Shown: positions 31,674 to 39,988 of the stretch, piece by piece
Layout of the letters: every line of letters starts with the position of its first letter
Position numbering within the stretch: position 1 is the first letter of the stretch
Assembly (NCBI GenBank): GCA_944390035.1
Contig: CALXOP010000026.1
Span: 1-40,034 of the forward strand
Direction of reading: 5' to 3'
DNA from: an uncultured Alphaproteobacteria bacterium
GTDB taxonomy: Bacteria > Pseudomonadota > Alphaproteobacteria > RF32 > CAG-239
DNA: 40,034 nt
Made by a program: the position numbers and the translations under genes
Notes under the pieces: generated by a model
What the model was told of the DNA's origin: nothing
What the model saw: only the letters and a program-made list of their open reading frames with translations
Database searches by the model: none

Positions 31674-32291
31674 TTACTCCATAATCAAGCCCAAAGTAGG
31701 CTCTTCTATCAACGTGAGATGCTTGTTTTGATTGGCTAGCAAAGTTTGCAGGTAAAAAACCGGGGCATATTGCGCAATGTTGTTTTCAGGCTTGTTGCCG
31801 GCCAGAACCAATTTGATGTTTTTGATTTTTTCGGCAGACAAAGGTGTCGGCGTATTGACAATGACGGCCAGTTTTCCGCCAATTTCGCGGGCTTCAAGTT
31901 GACCACCTTTGATGAGCGTATCGGCCACAATCATAATCGCTATCATTGCAATGCGGGCAAACTGCGTTGTATGCAATTCCAAAGTTAACGAAGTGGGATG
32001 ACTTTGTGAGCCAAGGGTTTTGAGGTAGTTTTCGGTTGTGGTTTGAATTGTGGCAAAATCTTCCAAATTGGCATTATTCAAACCAAAAGCCATCCGAAAA
32101 AATTTGAGTCTTGCGGATAGAACAGAGGAACTGACCTTGAGAATCGAACGAATATCATCTAAAAAATCCATATCCCCTTCTTCCAACAATTCAACTGCGT
32201 TGGATACGGCCCCAATATTGCCGATAATATCGTGACTGATACGGGTACAGATTAATTCCGTTAGCTCCGTTTGTGTTACTATTGCACTCAT
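31674..32291 (-). CDS. chpT: Histidine phosphotransferase ChpT
   Basis: This 205-residue ChpT-family protein forms a dimeric helical hairpin plus a degenerate HATPase-like domain. The phospho-accepting His20 lies in ELICTRISHDIIGNIGAVSNAVELL, the hallmark of the family. In Caulobacter, ChpT carries phosphate from CckA to CtrA and CpdR, coupling cell cycle, motility and, in some Alphaproteobacteria, gene transfer agent production. The C-terminal domain lacks ATP-binding boxes, as expected. It is second in the operon, 9 nt after a secreted-protein gene and 7 nt before the receiver. Confidence 0.9.
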   Translation of the reverse strand: MSAIVTQTELTELICTRISHDIIGNIGAVSNAVELLEEGDMDFLDDIRSILKVSSSVLSARLKFFRMAFGLNNANLEDFATIQTTTENYLKTLGSQSHPTSLTLELHTTQFARIAMIAIMIVADTLIKGGQLEAREIGGKLAVIVNTPTPLSAEKIKNIKLVLAGNKPENNIAQYAPVFYLQTLLANQNKHLTLIEEPTLGLIME

Positions 32292-32300
32292 TTCACCCTC

Positions 32301-33473
32301 TTAAAAACTATATAAATCCGTATTCATAAACTTTTGGTCTTCACGGGACATGCGCGTATAATCCAGCTCTCGCAGCATCGGATCTTCCAATACCAAACGT
32401 CCCGTGCCGGCTTGAAGATAAGGTTTGTTTCCGCCTAATCCCCAAATCACATCGTCTTTATTGTCAGGTGTACCATACTTTTGGTTAATTTTTTTCCAAA
32501 AATCGTAAACTTTTATGTTTCGCAGATAAATATGTTTCTGGCTGTTACCGCTGATGTTTGTGGCGGCCTCACTTTTATAAGAGATTCGATAGGCTTTATT
32601 ATTGGTAAACGTACTGGTAAAGCGAACTTCTATTTCCTCACGGGTTTTGAATTTTGAATAAGTCGCCCGTTCAATAAACTGGTAGCCGTCTTTTTTGGCC
32701 ATTTGAATCACACAGTTTTCCAACCGTTCGTAGCCTACGACTCCTGATGCACGGCATTTGTCTTCATTGCGCCAACGAATAAAATTCGGAATATCCATTT
32801 TTTGCATGGTGCGACGGAATCCGCGACGCGTTAAGGCTTCATCAATTTGCGCAAAAGACATACGCAGCATGGCGCCCGAAATATCAAATACGGAGGCATT
32901 TGAGCGTTTGACCGTTCTTTTGGATTTTTCCATCAGACTACTTAAATTGACTTTGCCTTGCTCGTTGTTCGGAGCTACGGCCGTCGGCTCTTCGGAAGAC
33001 GAACTCTCACTAAGCAAAGGTTCTTTGATTTTGGCCAGCCAAGTACCCTCCACTTTGGGAACAGGCACCACCGAATCCTCATTTGAGGTTGATTTGGCCT
33101 CCAAATTATCGGTCAGGGTTTTATTTTTATCAACCTTTGGCGGCGTGGCAGATTGAGATTGCGAAGTTTGCGATGCTACAGGAGCTGTTTGCGGAAGAGG
33201 TGTTTGGGCAACTTCTTCGGTTGAAGTTTTTTGAGGTGTGGGCTCGGCATCCAAAGAATCAAAGTCCATATTCTCAAAATTTAAATCTTCATCAGACATT
33301 ACTTTGGGCAAAGCCAAAGTTTGGCTCTCATTATATGGTCTGGGCTCTGAGAGCGGGACGGCCTCTTCTTGAGCCAAATCAGGATAAAGCAGCGGGTCAT
33401 ATTCCTCACTACTCCAACAAACTGACGGCACCAGAATCGCCGTGGCGGCACAAAGTAAAATCCTCAATTTCAT
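32301..33473 (-). CDS. Secreted protein of unknown function
   Basis: This 390-residue protein heads the chpT operon. It has a signal peptide (about 1-21, ending CWSS), a long low-complexity Pro/Thr/Ser/Glu-rich linker (about 25-185), and a C-terminal folded part (about 195-390) rich in basic and aromatic residues, with FDISGAMLRMSFAQIDEALTRRGFRR, two Cys that could pair (KCRASG, NCVIQ), and YDFWKKINQKYGTPD. I do not recognise the domain. It is probably a periplasmic protein with a flexible tether. Co-transcription with phosphorelay and chemotaxis genes suggests an envelope or sensory link, but this is inference. Confidence 0.75.
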   Translation of the reverse strand: MKLRILLCAATAILVPSVCWSSEEYDPLLYPDLAQEEAVPLSEPRPYNESQTLALPKVMSDEDLNFENMDFDSLDAEPTPQKTSTEEVAQTPLPQTAPVASQTSQSQSATPPKVDKNKTLTDNLEAKSTSNEDSVVPVPKVEGTWLAKIKEPLLSESSSSEEPTAVAPNNEQGKVNLSSLMEKSKRTVKRSNASVFDISGAMLRMSFAQIDEALTRRGFRRTMQKMDIPNFIRWRNEDKCRASGVVGYERLENCVIQMAKKDGYQFIERATYSKFKTREEIEVRFTSTFTNNKAYRISYKSEAATNISGNSQKHIYLRNIKVYDFWKKINQKYGTPDNKDDVIWGLGGNKPYLQAGTGRLVLEDPMLRELDYTRMSREDQKFMNTDLYSF

Positions 33474-33509
33474 TTTTCAGTACTGATATTTTCTTAAAAA
33501 ATTTTTTTT

Positions 33510-33537
33510 AGTATAACCTGTTTTTCTGATATTTCAA
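33510..33537 (-). promoter_or_regulatory. Promoter of the secreted protein-chpT-cheY-cheR operon
   Basis: On the minus strand TTGAAA (33537-33532) and TATACT (33515-33510) are spaced by 16 bp, 37 nt before the ATG at 33473. Confidence 0.6.
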
Positions 33538-33571
33538 ATTTTAAGCAAAGTTATCCGCCTGTTTTCGGGGG

Positions 33572-33599
33572 TTTACTTTTTTGTGAATATTGATATAAA
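33572..33599 (+). promoter_or_regulatory. Promoter of trmFO-hpnCDE
   Basis: TTTACT (33572-33577), 16 bp, TATAAA (33594-33599), with an extended -10 TG at 33591-33592. It lies 31 nt before the trmFO ATG; TTTAGGAAA serves as ribosome site. Confidence 0.6.
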
Positions 33600-33630
33600 G
33601 AAACTCAACTGAATTCTTTTAGGAAAAACA

Positions 33631-34974
33631 ATGAAACCTGTTCATATTATCGGTGCCGGTCTGGCAGGCTCTGAAGCCGCTTGGCAAATTGCTCAAGCCG
33701 GAATTGAAGTCATTATTCACGAGATGAAACCTAAACGCTTTTCTCCGGCACACAAAAATCCCGATTGTGCCGAGTTGGTCTGCTCAAACTCTTTGCGCTC
33801 GGATGACCATGAACATAATGCCGTCGGTTTGCTGCATGAAGAATTGCGCCGTACCGGTTCGCTCATTATGGCTTGCGCCGATGAAACAAAAGTGCCTGCC
33901 GGCGGAGCTTTGGCCGTTGACAGAGAAGGTTTTGCCCGTTTGGTAACGCAAAAACTCTCCTCTCATCCGCTTATTCAATTCAGGCATGAAGAAATTACGA
34001 CTTTGCCAGATGAGAGTTGGGACGACGTGATTATTGCCACCGGTCCCTTGACCAGTGAAACATTAGCGCACGCCATTTTGGACGAGGTTAACGCCCAATC
34101 TCTTTCTTTTTATGATGCGATTGCACCGGTCGTTTATAAAGACAGCATTAATTTTGATAAGGCTTGGTATCAATCCCGCTATGACAAGGGCGATAAATTT
34201 GACTACATTAACTGCCCGCTTTCCAAAGAAGAGTATTATCATTTTGTTGATGAGCTCTTAAAAGCCGAAAAAGCCGAATTTCACGATTGGGAAGAAGTCA
34301 ACTATTTTGACGGGTGTTTGCCTATTGAAGTGATGGCCGAACGAGGTATCGAAACGCTTGTGTTCGGGCCGATGAAACCGGTTGGTTTGACCAATCCGCA
34401 TAGCTCAGAAAAACCTTATGCCGTGGTGCAACTCCGCCAAGACAATAAAGAAGACACTTTGCGCAATATTGTCGGTTTTCAAACCAAGATGAAATACGGT
34501 GAGCAAAAGAGAATCTTTCAGATGATTCCGGGGCTGGAAAATGCCGAATTTGCCCGCTTTGGCGGAATTCACAAAAATACCTTTATTAAAAGTCCGATTT
34601 TGCTTGATTCCACATTACGCCTGAAATCAAAGCCATATATCAGCTTTGCAGGGCAGATTACCGGTTGCGAGGGCTATGTGGAAAGTACAGCCATCGGGCT
34701 GTTGGCCGGATATTTTGCCACTTGTCGCGCGCTTGGCAAAGATGCTCTTTTGCCACCCCAAACAACCGCTCTGGGCGCAATGCTCAATCATTTGATTGAT
34801 GATACCGATATTGATAATTTTCAGCCGATGAATATTAATTTTGGAATTTTTCCGACAATTAGGGGCGAAACTACCGTTAACGGTAAGTTCAAAAAGCTCA
34901 AAGGTATGGAGCGCAAAGAAGCCTATTGCCGCCGTGCACTTGAGGACCTTAAAACTTGGTTGGAGAACAGATAA
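33631..34974 (+). CDS. trmFO: Folate/FAD-dependent tRNA U54 methyltransferase TrmFO
   Basis: This 447-residue enzyme makes m5U54 (ribothymidine) in the tRNA T-loop using methylene-tetrahydrofolate and FADH2. The N-terminal FAD-binding fold ([17 protein letters not shown], 5-21) is followed by the family motif [14 protein letters not shown] with Cys51, and [21 protein letters not shown]. Further family blocks are [24 protein letters not shown] and [19 protein letters not shown]. The length is normal. It opens a rightward operon, and hpnC starts at the base after its stop. Confidence 0.96.
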   Translation: MKPVHIIGAGLAGSEAAWQIAQAGIEVIIHEMKPKRFSPAHKNPDCAELVCSNSLRSDDHEHNAVGLLHEELRRTGSLIMACADETKVPAGGALAVDREGFARLVTQKLSSHPLIQFRHEEITTLPDESWDDVIIATGPLTSETLAHAILDEVNAQSLSFYDAIAPVVYKDSINFDKAWYQSRYDKGDKFDYINCPLSKEEYYHFVDELLKAEKAEFHDWEEVNYFDGCLPIEVMAERGIETLVFGPMKPVGLTNPHSSEKPYAVVQLRQDNKEDTLRNIVGFQTKMKYGEQKRIFQMIPGLENAEFARFGGIHKNTFIKSPILLDSTLRLKSKPYISFAGQITGCEGYVESTAIGLLAGYFATCRALGKDALLPPQTTALGAMLNHLIDDTDIDNFQPMNINFGIFPTIRGETTVNGKFKKLKGMERKEAYCRRALEDLKTWLENR

Positions 34975-35832
34975 ATGCCCAACATGCGCCACAAACAACA
35001 AAAAGACGAAAATTTTCCGGTTGCCTCTTTTTTGTTTGACAAAGACACGCAAAAAGTCGTGACCGCTTATTATGATTTTGCCAGATATTGTGATGACGTG
35101 GCTGATAACCCTGCCCTGACTTCTCAACAAAAGTTAGACCGTTTGGAGGCTGCCGAACAAGCTCTCTTTAATGAAAAAGAAGCGAAAAAGAACAAGCAAG
35201 CCGCTCTTTTACGCAAAGTTTTCTTACAAGAGAATTTGAGCTTTTCTTTGGCCGATGATTTGCTCAAAGCCTTCCGCCAAGATGCTGAGGGATTTTTTTA
35301 TCAGACTTGGGGACAATTGATTGATTATTGTCGCAATTCGGCAGCACCGGTGGGACGGTTTATGTTGGCAATTCATAACGAAAATCCATCTACTTATTTG
35401 CCGGCAGATGCTTTGTGTGCCGCTTTGCAAATTGTCAACCATATTCAAGACGTGAAATATGACTTTCAACTGCTTAAACGGATTTATATTCCTGAAGACT
35501 TATGGCAACAATTTCGTCTCTCCAAAGATGTGTTGGCGCAAAATAAAAGCCCAGTTGCCTTTCAAGATATGGTCGGCGAAATGCTGAAAAGAGTTAAAGG
35601 TTTACTTAAAGATGCCGAAATTTTACCTTGCATTGTCAAGAGCTTAAGGTTAAGATTGGTGCTCTGCGTTATCTTTTCCTTAACCAATATTATGATATAT
35701 AAACTCTTAAATGGAGATGTTTTGGCCTCGCAAATTAAGCTCAACAAATTTGATTGGGCGAGAGCTGTGCTCCTCGGCGTTGGAAAGGGATTGTTTATCC
35801 GCCGAAAAACTTTGACTAATAAAGGGTTGTAG
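34975..35832 (+). CDS. hpnC: Hydroxysqualene synthase HpnC
   Basis: This squalene/phytoene-synthase-fold protein has 285 residues. In the HpnCDE route HpnC turns presqualene diphosphate into hydroxysqualene. Diphosphate-binding Asp motifs are DFARYCDDVADNP (Asp40, Asp41, Asp44) and HIQDVKYDFQLLKRIYIPEDL (Asp158, Asp162). The early ENFPVASFLF and the DAEGFFYQTWGQLIDYCRNSAAPVGR segments separate it from HpnD. The C-terminal helix is more hydrophobic and may touch the membrane. It lies directly behind trmFO and directly before hpnD with no gap, so the three are co-translated. Confidence 0.88.
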   Translation: MPNMRHKQQKDENFPVASFLFDKDTQKVVTAYYDFARYCDDVADNPALTSQQKLDRLEAAEQALFNEKEAKKNKQAALLRKVFLQENLSFSLADDLLKAFRQDAEGFFYQTWGQLIDYCRNSAAPVGRFMLAIHNENPSTYLPADALCAALQIVNHIQDVKYDFQLLKRIYIPEDLWQQFRLSKDVLAQNKSPVAFQDMVGEMLKRVKGLLKDAEILPCIVKSLRLRLVLCVIFSLTNIMIYKLLNGDVLASQIKLNKFDWARAVLLGVGKGLFIRRKTLTNKGL

Positions 35833-36666
35833 ATGAACGACATTAAACAAATTGTAAAAAAATCCGGCACTTCTTTTTTCTGGAGTATGCGTATGCTTCC
35901 TAAAGCCCAACGCGAGGCAATGTACACAATTTATGCCTTTTGTCGGCATATTGATGATATTGTTGACGGTGATGCCGACATGGCTGAAAAGCAAGAGCTG
36001 CTCAATGCTTGGCGCGAGGAAATGAACAATATTTACGATAAAAAAGTTCCGGCTACCGAAATCGGGCGTCGTATCTACAAAAATTGTATGCGTTTTAAGT
36101 TGCCGAAGGAAGAATTTTTACGCCTTATCAATAGTATTTCTATGGATATTCCCAATCCTTTACAAGCTCCGTCATTGGATAAATTTTTGGAATATTGCCG
36201 CGGGGTGGCCGGTGTTCCGGGAAATCTGTCTTTACGCATTTTTGGCTGCCAAGACGAAAAAATTATCAATGAATTAGCAACAAATCTCGGAAACGCGTTG
36301 CAAATTACAAATATATTGCGAGATGTGAAGGAAGATGCCATGAGTAATCGCCTTTATATTCCGAAAGAATTTTTGCTCCAGGCCAACATTACTTCAACCG
36401 ACCCGAAAACCGTAGTGGTCGATAAAAATTTAGCCACGGCCAGAGAAGAGCTGGCGAAGTTGGCTGATGATTATTTCATTAAATCGGAATTTTTGATTCA
36501 AAAGCTGGATAAAAAGACGGCGCGTCCGGTTAAGATGATTGCCGCAATTTATCGTAAATATTTTAAGATTATGAAAAACAGAGGTTGGGAAATTATTTCA
36601 CCTAAACCGCAAATCAGCAAAATGAAAAAACTCACACTTGCGTTGCGGGCTTATTTTGGAAAATAA
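35833..36666 (+). CDS. hpnD: Presqualene diphosphate synthase HpnD
   Basis: This 277-residue protein joins two farnesyl diphosphates to presqualene diphosphate, the first step of the HpnCDE squalene route. The family opening SGTSFFWSMRMLPKAQREAMYTIYAFCRHIDDIVD gives the first Asp motif (41-45); the second is NILRDVKEDAMSNRLYIPKE (Asp164, Asp168). YCRGVAGVPG at about 121-130 is also typical. The ATG follows the hpnC stop immediately. Intact and of normal length. Confidence 0.92.
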   Translation: MNDIKQIVKKSGTSFFWSMRMLPKAQREAMYTIYAFCRHIDDIVDGDADMAEKQELLNAWREEMNNIYDKKVPATEIGRRIYKNCMRFKLPKEEFLRLINSISMDIPNPLQAPSLDKFLEYCRGVAGVPGNLSLRIFGCQDEKIINELATNLGNALQITNILRDVKEDAMSNRLYIPKEFLLQANITSTDPKTVVVDKNLATAREELAKLADDYFIKSEFLIQKLDKKTARPVKMIAAIYRKYFKIMKNRGWEIISPKPQISKMKKLTLALRAYFGK

Positions 36667-36669
36667 GCC

Positions 36670-37722
36670 ATGGCGCGTCAGGCATATCATATTATCGGCG
36701 CCGGCGTGGCCGGTTTGAGTGCCGCCAAGTTTATCAAACAAAAATTTCCTCAAGCGACAATTTATCTTTATGAAGCGGCTCATCACATCGGCGGAAGAGC
36801 TTATTCTTTTGTTGACAAGGATTGGCAATTAAGTCTTGATAATGCAACGCATGTTTTGCTCAAAGCTAACCAAAATGCTTGGCGTGTCTTTCACTCTTTT
36901 CAGGAGTGGCAAAAAATTTATTTTTTGGAAAAAGGGCAAACCGCGCCGCAACCAACTAAGTGGAAATTCAGAAATGAAATTGCCGAGGCGGTTTTTAACA
37001 CCTCTTTTGCAGAAGTGGGGTACAAACAATGGCTCAATATTGCTTGGCAGCTTTTTCCATTTTTTCCGAAGCAATTTCTGGCCGCATTTTCGCAAGGAAA
37101 TTTAACCAAAGACCTTACGCAAATTTTGCAACTGCCTGATATTCATATTAATTACGGCTGCAAGCTCTTAAGCATAGAACAACAAGGAGAGCTTATCTCC
37201 AAGCTCATTTTTAACCAACAAAGCATTACCCTTACAGAAAATGAGCAAGTGATTTCGGCGCTGGATAGCTATAATTACGGCAAAATATTTGAACCGACAC
37301 ATTTTGAATATAACGCAATCATCAATATTTATTTTCACACCAGCATGGCAATCACTTTGCCACAAGGATTGCACTTTATCGGCCTAAAGGGCTCTTTGGC
37401 GCAATGGGTATTTTCTTTTCCTAATATCTTAGCGATTACAATCAGCAATGCTAATGCTTGCTCTTTAAGTGACGAAGAATTAGCTCGGCAGATTTGGGCT
37501 GAGATTTGTGTTTTGAGAGGAAGAGCCGCCGCCTTTATGCCGGAATATAGAGTGTTGCGTCACAAGAGGGCCACCATAAAACAAGACAAACTAAACAATG
37601 CCTTACGCCCCTCTTCGGCGCAAACAAAATGGGCAAACTTGCAAATTTGCGGCGACTGGACAATGAAAAATTATCCCTGCTGTATCGAGAGCGCCATACT
37701 TTCTGCTCGAAGACTCTTATAA
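36670..37722 (+). CDS. hpnE: Hydroxysqualene dehydroxylase HpnE (short)
   Basis: This FAD-dependent amine-oxidase-fold protein of 350 residues removes the hydroxyl of hydroxysqualene to yield squalene. The FAD-binding N-terminus (HIIGAGVAGLSAAKFI, then YLYEAAHHIGGRAYSF) and the FAD-closing C-terminus (LQICGDWTMKNYPCCIESAILSARRLL) are clear. HpnE proteins I recall are nearer 420 residues, so the middle is short by about 60-70; both ends are intact, so it is a compact form rather than a truncation. It is 3 nt behind hpnD. No squalene-hopene cyclase gene is seen downstream. Confidence 0.87.
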   Translation: MARQAYHIIGAGVAGLSAAKFIKQKFPQATIYLYEAAHHIGGRAYSFVDKDWQLSLDNATHVLLKANQNAWRVFHSFQEWQKIYFLEKGQTAPQPTKWKFRNEIAEAVFNTSFAEVGYKQWLNIAWQLFPFFPKQFLAAFSQGNLTKDLTQILQLPDIHINYGCKLLSIEQQGELISKLIFNQQSITLTENEQVISALDSYNYGKIFEPTHFEYNAIINIYFHTSMAITLPQGLHFIGLKGSLAQWVFSFPNILAITISNANACSLSDEELARQIWAEICVLRGRAAAFMPEYRVLRHKRATIKQDKLNNALRPSSAQTKWANLQICGDWTMKNYPCCIESAILSARRLL

Positions 37723-37772
37723 AAATCGATTTATCCTCTTTAGCCAAAATAAAACTGCTCAAATAAAAATAT

Positions 37773-37801
37773 TTGACATCGTTTTCACAATATGCTAAAT
37801 T
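37773..37801 (+). promoter_or_regulatory. Promoter of the Cys-rich protein gene
   Basis: A perfect -35 TTGACA (37773-37778) is followed after 17 bp by TAAATT (37796-37801), 36 nt before the ATG at 37838. The consensus -35 suggests strong expression. Confidence 0.65.
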
Positions 37802-37837
37802 ATAAAGTGACAAAGTTCAGTTATAATGAGGTGTATT

Positions 37838-39253
37838 ATGAGAAAGCAGCTTGTGATAGGAGTATCAATTCTTGCACTAACCGGATTGGGCGGTGTAAGT
37901 GAAAATTATGTTTCAACCAAATTACAAGGTGCAAGTCCACAATACACGCACTTCGTAAGAACCAGTCTAAACCAAACCTTTGAATCTTTGTCAGGGGCAA
38001 GCCTGAATGAGGGCTTGCCCTATCGTACAAACTATCAAACAGCCGGTGTCTATTTTATCACCGGAAATAAAGATATGGACTTTAATAATGAAGACGCTAA
38101 AAACAATGACTTTTCTGATCCTACTGGAGATAATTGTAAGCGCCTAGGCTATAGTATTGCATCTTGTGCATCCGGTTTATTTAATCGAGCGTGCCCTTAT
38201 AATGATAAATTATATGACAGATGTTGTGATGCAATCTATAAATATACAGCAGCTCAATGTTCTAGTCCTAAAAGATTAAGTTCTGATAGTTGTGGCGGAA
38301 AATACCGTTGTTACTGCGATACTGCCGCTTATCCTTATCCGGCATGTAATTCCCCTCAAATAAAAGGAAATTCTTGTAGCGATGATACTGGTACAAGATA
38401 TGCTACTTGTGTCTGTCCTAATGCCAATAACGGACAATGGGGGTGCAAAGAATATTATGCTGCACCTTGCAATAATATATGTAAAACTCCATATCCTGAC
38501 AATTGTCACAATAGAACTTCAGTACAAACTCCTTATGGATGTGAGACATATTTTTCTGATTGCAAATCTAAATGTCAAAAAGCATACGCTGATAATTGTC
38601 GAAATCGTACAGCTGTTTCTGCTCCTTATGGTTGCAAGCAAGCATTTGGTGATTGTCAATCAAAATGCGAAATAGCTTATACTGATAATTGTCATAATCG
38701 CTCTGCCGTCATTAGTTCTTGTCCTAGTAACGCTAGCTGCTCTTATTTTTCTGATTGCCAATCTAAAATTCAATCTTGGAGTTGTAATTCTGGATATACT
38801 AAGTTGGGAAATAGTTGTGTGGCAGACTGTTCCGCAGGCTCTATTTTATATTCCGATAAAACTTGTTCAATTTCTTCCGTTAACTATAACAAAACTGCAG
38901 TAGCTGTTGTTTTTGATCCTGTGGCAAAATTAGCAATTAGTTTAGATGAAAGTTCAGGTTCATCGCTTAAATATCCTAGACGTGTTTCCTCCTTCAGTGC
39001 AGATTGTTCTTGGTGTTCTGCAGGGAAATGGACAGTATTAACTCCAACTGCATTTTCCTCATTATATAAAGTTCGTGGAGATGTCAATGTAGCTTTAATG
39101 AGATTATCTAAACCACAATTATATAGTGCGAATGGAGGTCTCTGCGTACAAAAAGATGATAAAGATTTTGCTGATTGGGGTAGCCAATCAGGTGGAATTG
39201 AATCAATAGGTAGGACCCTTCCATGTGGTGCTAGATATGTTATAAAATATTAA
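37838..39253 (+). CDS. Secreted Cys-rich repeat protein
   Basis: This 471-residue protein starts at the ATG at 37838, with GAGGTG four bases upstream; an ATG at 37826 overlaps that site. A signal-type N-terminus (MRKQLVIGVSILALTGLGG) is followed by a region with a GVYFITG motif, then a Cys-rich part (about 90-345) with 36 cysteines by my count in the whole protein. Three tandem 31-residue units each hold DNC(H/R)NR(T/S)(A/S)V and (S/G)DC(K/Q)SK. The C-terminal domain (about 350-471) has VVFDPVAKLAISLDES and a Trp-Cys pair. Function unknown; a disulphide-rich surface protein is likely. Codons are more A/T-ending than in neighbouring genes. I recall similar Cys-rich proteins in gut alphaproteobacteria, without a known role. 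Confidence 0.8.
   Translation: MRKQLVIGVSILALTGLGGVSENYVSTKLQGASPQYTHFVRTSLNQTFESLSGASLNEGLPYRTNYQTAGVYFITGNKDMDFNNEDAKNNDFSDPTGDNCKRLGYSIASCASGLFNRACPYNDKLYDRCCDAIYKYTAAQCSSPKRLSSDSCGGKYRCYCDTAAYPYPACNSPQIKGNSCSDDTGTRYATCVCPNANNGQWGCKEYYAAPCNNICKTPYPDNCHNRTSVQTPYGCETYFSDCKSKCQKAYADNCRNRTAVSAPYGCKQAFGDCQSKCEIAYTDNCHNRSAVISSCPSNASCSYFSDCQSKIQSWSCNSGYTKLGNSCVADCSAGSILYSDKTCSISSVNYNKTAVAVVFDPVAKLAISLDESSGSSLKYPRRVSSFSADCSWCSAGKWTVLTPTAFSSLYKVRGDVNVALMRLSKPQLYSANGGLCVQKDDKDFADWGSQSGGIESIGRTLPCGARYVIKY
38489..38790 (+). repeat. Three tandem 93-bp coding repeats
   Basis: Units begin at 38489, 38582 and 38675, an exact 93-bp (31-codon) period. Each encodes Tyr-x-Asp-Asn-Cys, an Asn-Arg-Thr/Ser pair and an Asp-Cys-x-Ser-Lys end; the third is slightly longer with extra Ser/Cys. 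DNA similarity between units is still visible, so the duplication is fairly recent or homogenised. Confidence 0.8.
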
Positions 39254-39275
39254 TTTTCTCAAATTGCATGATACG

Positions 39276-39306
39276 CAAAATCCGAAGAGTTAATCTTCGG
39301 ATTTTG
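39276..39306. terminator. Bidirectional terminator between convergent genes
   Basis: A perfect 13-bp inverted repeat CAAAATCCGAAGA / TCTTCGGATTTTG (39276-39288 / 39294-39306, 5-nt loop) lies between the Cys-rich gene and the convergent gene ending at 39313. Confidence 0.82.
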
Positions 39307-39312
39307 TGTCTT

Positions 39313-39891
39313 TTAATGAAGCCAAGATAAAAGCTTGTGTTTTAATTTTTGTCCTGTAGAAACGGGGACGGAATCGCAATATAAATCCCAATAGAGTTGG
39401 TATTCTTTGCGGCTTAACAATGATAAAGTTGTATTTTTGAGGCCTTGGGTTTGAAAATACACCCTCATAAATTCGTCCGGCTCTTCTGTCGAGATTTTAC
39501 CATGCTCCAGACGATAGGCTAAGAGTTGTTTTTCATCTTCGGCATTTAGAGAATAAATCTCTAAGAAAGCTCGTAACAAACTTTCATTGCCGGAGGCTAT
39601 GAGTTGCCGCTTAAACTCCGGCAAATTGGCATTGCGTTGCAAGAGCTGGTTTTGGGACATTACCAAATAGGGTTTACACAAACAAGCATCACGTTTGATG
39701 AGCTCCGTAATCACGGCCGGTGTGTACAACTTCTTAAACAACAGGACTTGAACTTTCATTACGGCATCTTTGCCACCTATCAGATAAGGGGCATAAAACT
39801 CTCTTTCTGACGAAGAAAGTACATTTAACTGCTTAACTGCCGGTAGCACAACACCTTGCAGAATTTTTACAATTTCAGAATTTGCTTCCAT
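39313..39891 (-). CDS. Helical protein of unknown function
   Basis: This 192-residue leucine-rich, almost wholly helical cytosolic protein has no signal peptide or membrane segment. It contains repeated-looking helices (AVKQLNVLSSSEREFYAPYLIGG, ELIKRDACLCKPYLVMSQNQ, AFLEIYSLNAEDEKQLLAYRLEHG). I do not recognise a family; an alpha-solenoid or DUF2336-like fold is possible. The ATG at 39891 lacks a clear ribosome site. It is convergent with the Cys-rich gene, and its upstream region holds three stacked hairpins. Confidence 0.6.
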   Translation of the reverse strand: MEANSEIVKILQGVVLPAVKQLNVLSSSEREFYAPYLIGGKDAVMKVQVLLFKKLYTPAVITELIKRDACLCKPYLVMSQNQLLQRNANLPEFKRQLIASGNESLLRAFLEIYSLNAEDEKQLLAYRLEHGKISTEEPDEFMRVYFQTQGLKNTTLSLLSRKEYQLYWDLYCDSVPVSTGQKLKHKLLSWLH

Positions 39892-39917
39892 AAATTTTTT
39901 GATTTTAAAATAGATAT

Positions 39918-39988
39918 CCCCGGGTAAACCCGGGGTTCTTGGAAAGGCACCATTAAGGTGCCTTTCTTTACAACTCCAAATGGAGTTG
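39918..39988. repeat. Three consecutive perfect hairpins
   Basis: CCCCGGGT/ACCCGGGG (39918-39925 / 39928-39935), AAAGGCACC/GGTGCCTTT (39943-39951 / 39957-39965) and CAACTCCA/TGGAGTTG (39971-39978 / 39981-39988) stand in a row. The middle one is followed by a T-rich stretch on the plus strand and could be a terminator. No gene is seen in 39892-40034. The set may be the leader of the gene at 39313-39891 read leftwards, or part of a structured RNA that continues beyond the window. Confidence 0.6.

Noticed and set aside
38489-38790. CRISPR-like array
   Set aside because: The 93-bp repeats are in frame, vary at codon level and have no spacers; they are protein repeats.
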